Assembly (NCBI RefSeq): GCF_000808575.1
Contig: NZ_JWLW01000012.1
Span: 186,001-250,000 of the forward strand
Source: Alteromonas marina
Lineage (GTDB): Bacteria; Pseudomonadota; Gammaproteobacteria; Enterobacterales; Alteromonadaceae
Direction of reading: 5' to 3'
Length of the DNA: 64,000 nt
Positions 37,267 to 45,134 of the stretch are shown piece after piece. The position numbers were made by a program, and so were the translations under genes. The notes under the pieces were generated by a model, which made no database searches, had not been told where the DNA came from, and worked only from the letters and a program-made list of their open reading frames with translations. Each line of letters begins with the position of its first letter. Within the stretch, counting starts at the first letter, position 1.

Positions 37267-37465
37267 CACTAAAACACCCTTATCAAGTAATAAGCAGTAT
37301 TCGGCCACCACTAGTAAAACGAATGCTGCTTTGCTCGCTCTCCCCCAAGAAGTTTAAACAAATCTTACCGCCATCCAAATTGCAGACATATTTGCCATAA
37401 AATAACTTTGCTACTCGCTAGCCCGGTTCGCTGTCGCTTGTAGTTGAATATGTTTTTTTAACTTC
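37140..37465 (+). repeat. Duplicated segment, copy 1
   Basis: This roughly 320-bp segment is similar to 38109-38450. Shared landmarks are the mini membrane peptide, AAGTTTAAACAAATCTT / AAGTTAAAACAAATCTT, CCCGGTTCGC(T/C)GTCGC and a GTTTTTTTAAC-type end. The copies are diverged by many substitutions and short indels, so the duplication is old. Confidence 0.65.
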
Positions 37466-37651
37466 AAAATAACCGAGAACACTCTTTCACAAACTATGTA
37501 CAAATGTGCGATAGGAGACTGTTCGTTAACCATGTTTTTTGTAGCAATTATTAACCATCATAAACAACACAAAGTACAGTTTACTAAACAATATTTTGGT
37601 TGATAATACAGTGACCTGCAATGAGGCTGGATTACATAAAAGGAATTTAAA

Positions 37652-37786
37652 ATGAAATGCGAAGAACTCACACAGATTGAACTTGAATATGTCTCGGGCG
37701 GATTTAGAAATTTTATGTTCGGCTACTTAGTGTCAAAGGCAATGGATAGTTATGTTGATTGGGTACAGGGTGGCGCCGGTGGTTGA
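37652..37786 (+). CDS. Putative double-glycine-leader (bacteriocin/class II microcin-like) peptide, 44 aa
   Basis: The peptide begins MKCEELTQIELEYVSGG, matching the class II bacteriocin leader pattern (hydrophobic and acidic residues at fixed spacing before GG at residues 16-17). The predicted mature part is 27 residues, FRNFMFGYLVSKAMDSYVDW plus VQGGAGG, hydrophobic with Gly-rich end. AAAAGGAA lies before the ATG. After the TGA the frame continues for 14 sense codons (KVEYNGTGYDDPLL) to a TAA, so the stop may be a mutated TGG. A two-helix membrane protein gene follows 67 bases later. No peptidase-containing ABC transporter is in the window; processing would rely on one elsewhere. Confidence 0.6.
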   Translation: MKCEELTQIELEYVSGGFRNFMFGYLVSKAMDSYVDWVQGGAGG

Positions 37787-37853
37787 AAAGTTGAGTACAA
37801 CGGCACAGGTTACGATGATCCACTACTTTAAACAGACAGATAGTGTTAACTAA

Positions 37854-38120
37854 ATGAAAAACGTGCCTATCTTGAACAAAGTCGTTTATTTTGGGCTTCT
37901 TCTGCTAGGCACGTACCTATGCAGCAAATTGCTTCAAGTAATCACTCTCTATTTCCTAAACCAACCGTTTTTCGTAAATCCCTTGTCTATCACTCAGTCA
38001 GATGAATTTACATCTTCAGTTAAAGTCTCTCTTATCCTACTTGATTTTATTAGCTTTGCTCTTGGTTATTTTGTGCTGAAAAAATGCTCAAGTTTTTTAG
38101 AGAAAACTGAGAAGAAGTGA
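37854..38120 (+). CDS. Two-helix membrane protein, possible immunity protein, 88 aa
   Basis: Two hydrophobic segments are evident (about 10-35, VVYFGLLLLGTYLCSKLLQVI, without a signal cleavage site, and about 55-77, VSLILLDFISFALGYFVL), with a basic C-terminus (SSFLEKTEKK). Size and topology are typical of bacteriocin immunity proteins and of many unrelated small membrane proteins. The position just after a double-glycine peptide makes immunity the leading guess. Its stop overlaps a GTG start of the next mini ORF (GTGA), indicating translational coupling. Confidence 0.65.
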   Translation: MKNVPILNKVVYFGLLLLGTYLCSKLLQVITLYFLNQPFFVNPLSITQSDEFTSSVKVSLILLDFISFALGYFVLKKCSSFLEKTEKK

Positions 38121-38450
38121 GCAAAGAAGCCGCTAAAATGGTAGCCATTATGATGGTGCCAATGGTGGCGCTAGGCTTGGTATGTTTATCAATTGTCGTT
38201 TATTTAATGATTAATATATTTACTGGCATTTAGTACCTAAAATTCTTAATAAGAATTAGCGGTATTTATGTGCCGTTGGCAAAACGTGAATACTGCTTTT
38301 CCCGCTATAACTAGAACCCAATCGAAGAAGTTAAAACAAATCTTGTTGCCGCATAAATCGCGTACAAAAGCACTATAAAACAGCATTGGTGCACGCAGAC
38401 CCGGTTCGCCGTCGCAAATTGACAAATGCGTTTTTAACTGGCTTTTATTT
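38109..38450 (+). repeat. Duplicated segment, copy 2
   Basis: This is the diverged second copy of the segment at 37140-37465. It carries the mini membrane peptide at 38117-38233 and the same downstream conserved boxes. It occupies most of the 310 bases between 38233 and the esterase gene, where no other gene was seen. Confidence 0.65.
38117..38233 (+). CDS. Mini membrane peptide, copy 2 (38 aa)
   Basis: It starts at a GTG that overlaps the stop of the two-helix gene by 4 bases (GTGA). The sequence MSKEAAKMVAIMMVPMVALG, then LVCLSIVVYLMINIFTGI, aligns with copy 1 from residue 8 onward. A stop codon upstream in frame prevents a longer form. Coupling to the upstream gene suggests that the two small membrane proteins are made together. 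Confidence 0.5.
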   Translation: MSKEAAKMVAIMMVPMVALGLVCLSIVVYLMINIFTGI

Positions 38451-38542
38451 GACTATTTTTTGACAAGCAAGAATGACTATGACAGCGTAGGATAAAGAAA
38501 CTATAAAAAGCTCGCGCGTGATAGCGAGAAAGGGAATTTCAA

Positions 38543-39739
38543 ATGTATCAAAAGCTTGCCTGTGTTTTTATCGGTGCCTTATTTATCCTTAGCCTTAGCT
38601 TTCCCGTAAACGCTAAAGTGCGTGGCGAGGCCGTAGTTACTACAATAAAGTCAGAAGTTTTGAGTGAGACGCGAGAACTACTTATTCACTTACCTAATAA
38701 CTATTCCCGCTATAAAAACACCACCTACCCTGTTTTATATTTGCTAGATGGTCAGCGCAATTTTGCACATACCGTTGGAACGCTTGACCTGTTAAATCAG
38801 TCTGGAATGGCGCAGGAAATGATTGTTATCGGCATTACCAACACCGAGCGCACCCGAGACTTCACACCTACCTATGATGAAGGCTACAACCAGTGGGGAA
38901 TATCTGGTGGTGCCGACAACTTTTTAGATTTTCTAGAAAAAGAACTAAAGCCTTTCGTAAAGGCAAACTATCGCACCAATAACTACACGATTATTTCCGG
39001 GCATTCATTAAGCGCCCTTTTTACCTTATACGCACTGCAAGAGCGGCCTGAACTGTTTCAAGCTTACTTCGCATTCAGCCCAAGTTTGTGGTGGCACGAA
39101 GAAGTGATATTTCCAGAGGCAAAAGCGTTCTTTGCGTCAGATAACGAACTTAACAAATACCTTTACATCAATATGGGTAACGAAGATGGCAATATGTTAA
39201 GCGCATACGAACGTTACACTGAACTACTAAATTGCAGCAAACGAAAAGGGTTTACCTTTGATTCCGAACTAGATACATCTGAAAGCCACAATACGACTGC
39301 GCTTGCAGGTATGAGCTTAGCGCTTCAAAAGCAGCTTAATTCGTTACGCCCAACCGGTACGATAATACAGGAAGGCATTCCTGCGGTAGAGCAACACTAT
39401 AAAGACCTTTCTGCAAAATACGCTTTTGAAGCAAAGCCAGAATATAAAGCAGTAAACCACGCGGGTTATGCGGCGCTAAACAAACAAGACTTTGACTCTG
39501 CCATTGCAATTTTCAAGAAAAATGTAACACGCTTCCCTAATAAGTCTGACGCCTACGACAGCCTAGCTGACGGGTATGAAGCTAACGGCGATTTAGCCAG
39601 GGCGCTTGAAATGCGAGAGAAAGCGCTAGCAATGAGCTATGAAGAAAATGTTGAGAATGGTGCTTATAAAACGCGGCTAGTTAATTTACGCAAAAAATTA
39701 ATAAAGGCGCAGACAAATAGGCCTTTAGTTCCTTATTAA
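38543..39739 (+). CDS. Exported esterase (PF00756-type alpha/beta hydrolase) with C-terminal TPR, 398 aa
   Basis: A signal peptide (1-24, SLSFPVNA) is followed by an esterase D-like domain: YPVLYLLDGQRNF, VIGITNTERTRDFTPTY, the nucleophile elbow ISGHSLSALF and an acidic loop NMGNEDGN, with His in SHNTT. After about residue 300 there are one or two TPR-like repeats (GYAALNKQDFDSAIAIFKK, AYDSLADGYEANGDLARALE). Similar enzymes hydrolyse siderophore or acyl esters. AGGGA precedes the ATG. The substrate is unknown. Confidence 0.85.
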   Translation: MYQKLACVFIGALFILSLSFPVNAKVRGEAVVTTIKSEVLSETRELLIHLPNNYSRYKNTTYPVLYLLDGQRNFAHTVGTLDLLNQSGMAQEMIVIGITNTERTRDFTPTYDEGYNQWGISGGADNFLDFLEKELKPFVKANYRTNNYTIISGHSLSALFTLYALQERPELFQAYFAFSPSLWWHEEVIFPEAKAFFASDNELNKYLYINMGNEDGNMLSAYERYTELLNCSKRKGFTFDSELDTSESHNTTALAGMSLALQKQLNSLRPTGTIIQEGIPAVEQHYKDLSAKYAFEAKPEYKAVNHAGYAALNKQDFDSAIAIFKKNVTRFPNKSDAYDSLADGYEANGDLARALEMREKALAMSYEENVENGAYKTRLVNLRKKLIKAQTNRPLVPY

Positions 39740-39849
39740 TAACGTCGTATATATTGAGGGTAATTGTTAGTATCGACTGCTCTAACGAAGCTGAGAAACG
39801 AAGTACTTCCCCTTTAAATCAAACGTATGCACTCTTGTTTACAAAAGTC

Positions 39850-42450
39850 TCAAGCGCTATCACCACTGAATAATGGTATATGCGCTTTTTTTAATTCTAT
39901 TGTTGTTATTGCCAATACGTTTTCTATCGGTTCGGGTTTGTGTAAATAGTACCCTTGTGCGTAATCAACATCTAACTCTGTAACACGATTGAGCACTTCT
40001 GCACTGTCAACAAACTCTGCAACGGTATCTAATTGTCGTAGCTTTGCTATTTCTACAAATGCTTTTACCGCAACCTCGTCCATAGGGTCAGTCAAAATAT
40101 CTCGAACAAATTGACCGTCTATTTTTAACTGCTCGACGTCTAGATTTTTAAGATAACCAAATGAAGATGAACCCACCCCAAAATCGTCTAAGGATATTTT
40201 TATACCAATGCTGCGGAGGCTATCAACAAAACTCGCTGCATCAGCAATAGAGCGAATTGCGACTGTTTCGGTTATCTCAAAGCACAACCTTTTCAGGATA
40301 TCAGCATTCGTTTGGCGGAGAAGCTCAAGCAATTTTTTATGGAATTTTCGGTCTCCTACTGATTGACCTGACAAGTTAACATGTACCTGGGAAATAGAGC
40401 TCAAGTTGGCGTGATTTTCTAGTGTTGCAATTACCCGTTCGACCACATGAATATCAATCCGACTGGCGAGATAGTAACGTTCTGCAACAGGCAAAAAAGT
40501 GCCAGGCGACACCCAACCGGATTTGCCATCGGGTAACCGCAATAATACTTCTATGCACAACTTTTTATCCGATGAGTGAACAGGCACAATTCTCTGAGCA
40601 AACAAAACAAATTGGTTAAGATCTATCGCATACTCGATACGCGTTGCCCAACCCATTTCAGTATGGCGTTGTTGGATATCTTGGTCGCTCTCTCTCCACA
40701 CATGTACGCGGTTTCTACCAGCATCTTTTGCGGCATAACATGCCCTGTCAGCCGCCTGCATCAATTCAGTGGTGCTCTGCCATTGTCCCTTTACGGGCAC
40801 CAAGCCTATACTGGCACCAATGCGAAAGCTTTTGCCACCGTGTATGTATCGGTATTCATTCACCGCGTGACAGAGCGACTTGGCAATATGAGTGGCTTTC
40901 TTTTCATCACAGCCAGCGAGTATTATTGCGAACTCATCACCACCTAGCCGCGCGATAAAGTCACTGGCGCGGATATGTTGAGTGAGTAGATGACTTATCT
41001 GCTGCAATAATTCGTCACCAGCCGAGTGACCGCAGGTATCATTAACAATTTTAAACTGGTCTAAATCGACAAAGAGTACACCGTGAAGGCTCGTTTCTGA
41101 GGAAATATCAGACACCAACCGATTTATTCTCACTTCAAACTCTGTTCGGTTGAAGAGCCCTGTAAGCGGATCATGCGTGGCTCGATAGCTCATTTCATCG
41201 CCAATCCGCCGTTGCTCTGTAACATCGTGAAATACCATGACCGCCCCCATCATCTGACCATCTTCAGAAATAATGGGCGCAGCGGAGTCTGCAATGCCGT
41301 ATTCAGTGCCTTCGCGAGAAATCAGCAAAGTGTGGTTTGCCAATCCCTTTTTGCGCTTCTCTCTCAAACAGCTATCGACTGGGTTTTCAACGGTTATTCG
41401 CGTTTTTTCGTTAACGATGTTGAAAACGTCACTAAGCTGCCTACCCATAGCTTCATCAACCATCCATCCTGTCATCTGTTGGGCTATAGGGTTCATCCAT
41501 GTGACCAAGCCATAGGCGTCGGTGGTGATGACCGCATCGCCAATTGATTTGAGTGTAACGCGCATGAGTTCATGCTGCTTGGCCAGCTGAGATTTAAGTA
41601 GCTTGGTATTGGTAATGTCTTGAAACACGCCAAAAAGTCGTACACACTGGCCATCTACAAAATCAGGTTTGCCTAGGGCCCGCACCCAAATTGCCCGTCC
41701 CTTCGCAGTAATCAGCTCAAGTTCTACATCCCAAGGTTCACCGTGCTCAATGCCGCGTGTGACCGCTTCAGTGATTGCTTTTCGGCTTGCCCCTTCCTTA
41801 TAAAACTCGATGCCTGAATCCAAGCTAGGTTCATAATCCAGCGGTACTTCGTGGATTCGCTTAGTCTGCTCACTCCACTTAATATCCTGTGTTCGCACAT
41901 CAAATTCCCATGTGCCTATGTCGGCAGTTTTCTCTAACTCGTTCAGCAAACCAGCTTGTTTTTCAAACACGCGTTTCTGTTGCTGTTCATACTCCACTTG
42001 CTGCCGTTCATGCTGCTTTAATACAGTGACATCCGTATGTGCACCCAGCATGCGGATCGGGTTGCCATGCTCATCCCGAATAGCCATCCCTCGGCAACGA
42101 ATCCACACAGTGTGACCATCTTTATGTCGATAACGCACTAATTGGTCGTAAGCATGTGAGGGGTTTTCACAGTGCCGTTGGAAGTTCTTTATAGCTACTT
42201 TTAAATCGTCCTGGTTAATAATATCTTGCCATTCAGACGCGAGGTGCTTTTTTGTTGCGGGATCGTAGCCCAAGGTAGTCCAAAATGATTCGCTCATCCA
42301 CTCTTGTTCTGGGTGTTCTAAATCCCAGTACCACAACCCATCAAGCGATGACTTTTCGATAAAATCAAAAATACGAGGATCATGCTTGATTTTAATCAAT
42401 AACTCTTCGTGCAGGCGATGGATTGAAGCATCGGCGGGCTGTTGAGGCAT
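39850..42450 (-). CDS. PAS-PAS-PAS-GGDEF-EAL signalling protein, 866 aa
   Basis: Three PAS/PAC units (about 25-145, 155-285 and 290-410) precede a GGDEF domain with the intact RLGGDEF motif and an EAL domain with EVLLRL in place of EALLRL. The remaining EAL catalytic residues are in place: HVNLSGQ, FEITET, LDDFG, LKIDG, and the AEFVD and GYYLHKP ends. It therefore could both make and degrade cyclic di-GMP. It has no membrane segment, so it is cytoplasmic, with PAS ligands unknown. AAGG lies before the ATG. It is monocistronic. Confidence 0.93.
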   Translation of the reverse strand: MPQQPADASIHRLHEELLIKIKHDPRIFDFIEKSSLDGLWYWDLEHPEQEWMSESFWTTLGYDPATKKHLASEWQDIINQDDLKVAIKNFQRHCENPSHAYDQLVRYRHKDGHTVWIRCRGMAIRDEHGNPIRMLGAHTDVTVLKQHERQQVEYEQQQKRVFEKQAGLLNELEKTADIGTWEFDVRTQDIKWSEQTKRIHEVPLDYEPSLDSGIEFYKEGASRKAITEAVTRGIEHGEPWDVELELITAKGRAIWVRALGKPDFVDGQCVRLFGVFQDITNTKLLKSQLAKQHELMRVTLKSIGDAVITTDAYGLVTWMNPIAQQMTGWMVDEAMGRQLSDVFNIVNEKTRITVENPVDSCLREKRKKGLANHTLLISREGTEYGIADSAAPIISEDGQMMGAVMVFHDVTEQRRIGDEMSYRATHDPLTGLFNRTEFEVRINRLVSDISSETSLHGVLFVDLDQFKIVNDTCGHSAGDELLQQISHLLTQHIRASDFIARLGGDEFAIILAGCDEKKATHIAKSLCHAVNEYRYIHGGKSFRIGASIGLVPVKGQWQSTTELMQAADRACYAAKDAGRNRVHVWRESDQDIQQRHTEMGWATRIEYAIDLNQFVLFAQRIVPVHSSDKKLCIEVLLRLPDGKSGWVSPGTFLPVAERYYLASRIDIHVVERVIATLENHANLSSISQVHVNLSGQSVGDRKFHKKLLELLRQTNADILKRLCFEITETVAIRSIADAASFVDSLRSIGIKISLDDFGVGSSSFGYLKNLDVEQLKIDGQFVRDILTDPMDEVAVKAFVEIAKLRQLDTVAEFVDSAEVLNRVTELDVDYAQGYYLHKPEPIENVLAITTIELKKAHIPLFSGDSA

Positions 42451-42887
42451 TTGGAACCTTCTCTAAAATGACTTCGAATCTATATTTTACTTTTAGCGCC
42501 TTGAGACTACTCAAGTTATTGCGCTAATTCCAATTTTATATAACACCCCATTTAAAGTACCACGTACACAGAATCTTCGACATTTTGAAAAATAATGAAA
42601 CGTCTTTTGATCTCTGTTAAGAAAAACGTGTTTGCCTTATTTTTTCAACATTACTTCTTAACTAAAGATAGCGCTGCGTTCGACATTTGCAAACGAGATG
42701 TCAAATGTTTACTCACTAAATTCAATTAGTAGCTACTTTATAAACGGGACAAGGACACTACAACAGCAAGCCTAGCAACTTATGGTGCGCTGCAATTTTT
42801 GTCGCGTAGCAGATTGATTGACGCCGTAATGCCAGCAACGTACTCTGTGACTACAGCGGAATGAAAACGCGTAACGGAATACTTCTG
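42451..42887. other. Intergenic region, nothing recognised
   Basis: This stretch separates the divergent PAS-GGDEF-EAL and serine hydrolase genes. It is AT-rich and should hold both promoters. I looked for a cyclic di-GMP riboswitch core and a small ORF and saw neither. Confidence 0.4.
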
Positions 42888-44405
42888 ATGAAATCAGCCA
42901 AGACACTCACTGCCTTAACACTCTCTTTTTGCCTAGCATCACTTTTAGGCTGGGCGAAACCTGAAACCTCATCGGCCTCTCCCTCACCTGCCGAAGAAAC
43001 ACAAGAAGCCAATCTTTTAAAAGCTGGGTTAGCAGGGCGTATTCGCATTGAAGGACAAGCGGTTGATTTCCAGTCGTTAGAACAACGACAGGCGCATTAC
43101 AAGGTGCCAGGGGTGTCTGTCGCCTTTATGCGAAAAGGACAACTTGCTTGGACCATGCAAAGCGGCGTTAAAGATTTAACCACTGAATTGGCTGTTGATG
43201 AAAACACGGTGTTTCAAGCAGGAAGTATTTCTAAACCTGCATTTGCAGCAGTATTGATGAAATATCGCGAAGATAAACCGCTAGATTTAGACGCAGATGT
43301 TAATACCTTACTCACCAGCTGGCAGTTACCTGAACATGAATGGTCAGGGCAAGACGTTGTTTCTTTACGCAGGTTGTTAAGCCACACGGCGGGTACCACA
43401 GTACATGGCTTTCCTGGTTACGCGGCGGGCGAACCCGTGCCTACTTTGCAGCAGGTGCTAGAAGGGGCATTTCCCACCAACACCGACGCTGTTATTGTTG
43501 ATATTCAACCTGGCACGCAAATGCGTTATTCAGGTGGCGGCACTACGCTCGCTCAACTTACCTTACAGGACGTAGCTAACGAGCCTCTGCCATCTATGTC
43601 GCAACGGCTTTTATTTAAACCTTTAGGCATGACACGTTCTGGCTTCGAACAGCCCATATCGACCAACTTATCAAATAATATGGCTACGCCGTACGACGGT
43701 GACGGCTCGCCAATTAAAGGTGGCGCGCATACCTACGCCACGCTTGCAGCAGCAGGTATGTGGAGCACGCCCTCAGACATATTGAAACTAGCAAGCGGCG
43801 TTCGTAGCGCGTACTTAGGGCAGAAAACCGACTGGATATCGCAAGCCACCGCGCAGGAGATGTTAACCAACAATACGCCGAGTATTCAGCCGCCCAATGT
43901 TGGTATCGGCTTTTTTATCAACATGAGTGAAGATGGAGACATTCTTGGTTTTGGCCACGGAGGCGCAGATGCTGGATTTATGTCGCAGCTTTATATTGAG
44001 CTAGATACCGGCAACGGCTACGCCATTATGACGAACGGCAACAACGGTAGGCAGTTGATTACTGAACTAGAAATACGCTTAAAAGAAGCGTTGGACGTTG
44101 GCTACTCCGAAGCTGAAACTAGGAAGTTAGTACCCATAAGCCAAAAGGAGCTAAGTAAATATATTGGAACCTATGTGGTGACCAACCCCGTGAATGTTGA
44201 TGTAGTGCTAGAAAAAACAGCCGATGGCTTTGTGCTTAACGCGTTACCCTATGTTGAAAACGAAGAATATTTTCATGAGGGTGGCGGTCGATTCTTTGCT
44301 AGGAATGGAAGTAGCGTTCGTTTTGAGGTGGATGCTGAAAGTGATGACGGATTGGTTAAGGCGCTTGTGATGGATGGGAAGATTCGGGGTGTTAGGGAAA
44401 AATAG
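42888..44405 (+). CDS. Serine hydrolase of the beta-lactamase/PBP-like family, exported, 505 aa
   Basis: The start at 42888 gives a normal signal peptide (MKSAKTLTALTLSFCLASLLGWA); an ATG 27 bases earlier is also possible. The catalytic SxxK is in QAGSISKPAFAAVL, the Tyr motif is in MRYSGGGTTLAQL, and GFGHGGADAGF matches the third motif. The C-terminal 100 residues form a lipocalin-like beta domain (YIGTYVVTNPVNVDVVL) as in many class C beta-lactamase-like esterases. The role is probably hydrolysis of D-amino-peptides or esters in the periplasm; a resistance role is not implied. Confidence 0.88.
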   Translation: MKSAKTLTALTLSFCLASLLGWAKPETSSASPSPAEETQEANLLKAGLAGRIRIEGQAVDFQSLEQRQAHYKVPGVSVAFMRKGQLAWTMQSGVKDLTTELAVDENTVFQAGSISKPAFAAVLMKYREDKPLDLDADVNTLLTSWQLPEHEWSGQDVVSLRRLLSHTAGTTVHGFPGYAAGEPVPTLQQVLEGAFPTNTDAVIVDIQPGTQMRYSGGGTTLAQLTLQDVANEPLPSMSQRLLFKPLGMTRSGFEQPISTNLSNNMATPYDGDGSPIKGGAHTYATLAAAGMWSTPSDILKLASGVRSAYLGQKTDWISQATAQEMLTNNTPSIQPPNVGIGFFINMSEDGDILGFGHGGADAGFMSQLYIELDTGNGYAIMTNGNNGRQLITELEIRLKEALDVGYSEAETRKLVPISQKELSKYIGTYVVTNPVNVDVVLEKTADGFVLNALPYVENEEYFHEGGGRFFARNGSSVRFEVDAESDDGLVKALVMDGKIRGVREK

Positions 44406-44657
44406 ATTCTAGGGTGTGAGCTGATACATGCCCCTAATCCTTTTTGTTCTAGTTACCACCCTTAGTATATTCTAAGCTAGACGGCTACTATTTACATAAA
44501 GCAGCCCTCCAGTTAAAAGCAGGTGAAATTCCTGCAATTCGCTTTAAGCAGTCTACAATACTACCAACCCTATAGGCGAGATACTCAGATTAGTTCTGAG
44601 CTTATACAAATTAAAGTGTTCTTCTCAGCCCCGACCGTTTTCCCAAAAACTAGCCTC

Positions 44658-45131
44658 TTATGTCGTCTGCTGAATCAAAGCTGCAGCATGTTTAATGGCT
44701 TTTCGTATTCTATGATAGGTACCACAGCGGCAGATATTGTCGCTCATAGCTTCATCAATGTCACGATCGTTGGGATTGGGATTAGACTCCAAGAGTTTGA
44801 CGGCGGTTAAAATTTGTCCCGCTTGACAAAACCCACACTGAGCGACATCTTCGTTTATCCATGCTTCTTGCACTGGATGCAGAATATCATCGACCGCAAG
44901 CCCTTCAATAGTGGTTAGCGATGCACCTTCTACTTCTTCCATCGGAACAATGCATGGACGAACTAGCTCACCGTCTTTAAAGATAGTGCAAGCACCACAC
45001 ACGCCAACACCGCAACCATATTTTGGGCCAGTAATACCAAGTCGATCACGCAAGAGATACAGAAGCTCGTCATCGTTTTCAGCGTCGATAGAAACCGGGT
45101 TATTGTTAACGTTAAATGTAATTTGTGGCAT
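44658..45131 (-). CDS. [2Fe-2S] subunit of a xanthine dehydrogenase-family molybdenum hydroxylase, 157 aa
   Basis: The plant-ferredoxin-like cluster is in GCGVGVCGACTIF plus a following Cys, and the second cluster is in CGFCQAGQ and NICRCGTYHRI. Length fits the small subunit of isoquinoline 1-oxidoreductase-type (IorA) enzymes, in which the FAD subunit is missing. The gene begins 3 bases after the large subunit stop and its ribosome-binding site (GAGGG) is within the end of that gene. It is cytoplasmically folded and possibly exported with the Tat-tagged large subunit. Confidence 0.92.
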   Translation of the reverse strand: MPQITFNVNNNPVSIDAENDDELLYLLRDRLGITGPKYGCGVGVCGACTIFKDGELVRPCIVPMEEVEGASLTTIEGLAVDDILHPVQEAWINEDVAQCGFCQAGQILTAVKLLESNPNPNDRDIDEAMSDNICRCGTYHRIRKAIKHAAALIQQTT

Positions 45132-45134
45132 GAA

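Noticed and set aside
42451..42887. Cyclic di-GMP riboswitch in front of the serine hydrolase gene
   Set aside because: The region lacks the GEMM core sequence pattern; being next to a GGDEF-EAL gene is not enough.
44523..44810. 95-codon plus-strand frame
   Set aside because: It overlaps the well-supported [2Fe-2S] subunit gene on the other strand and has no recognisable features.
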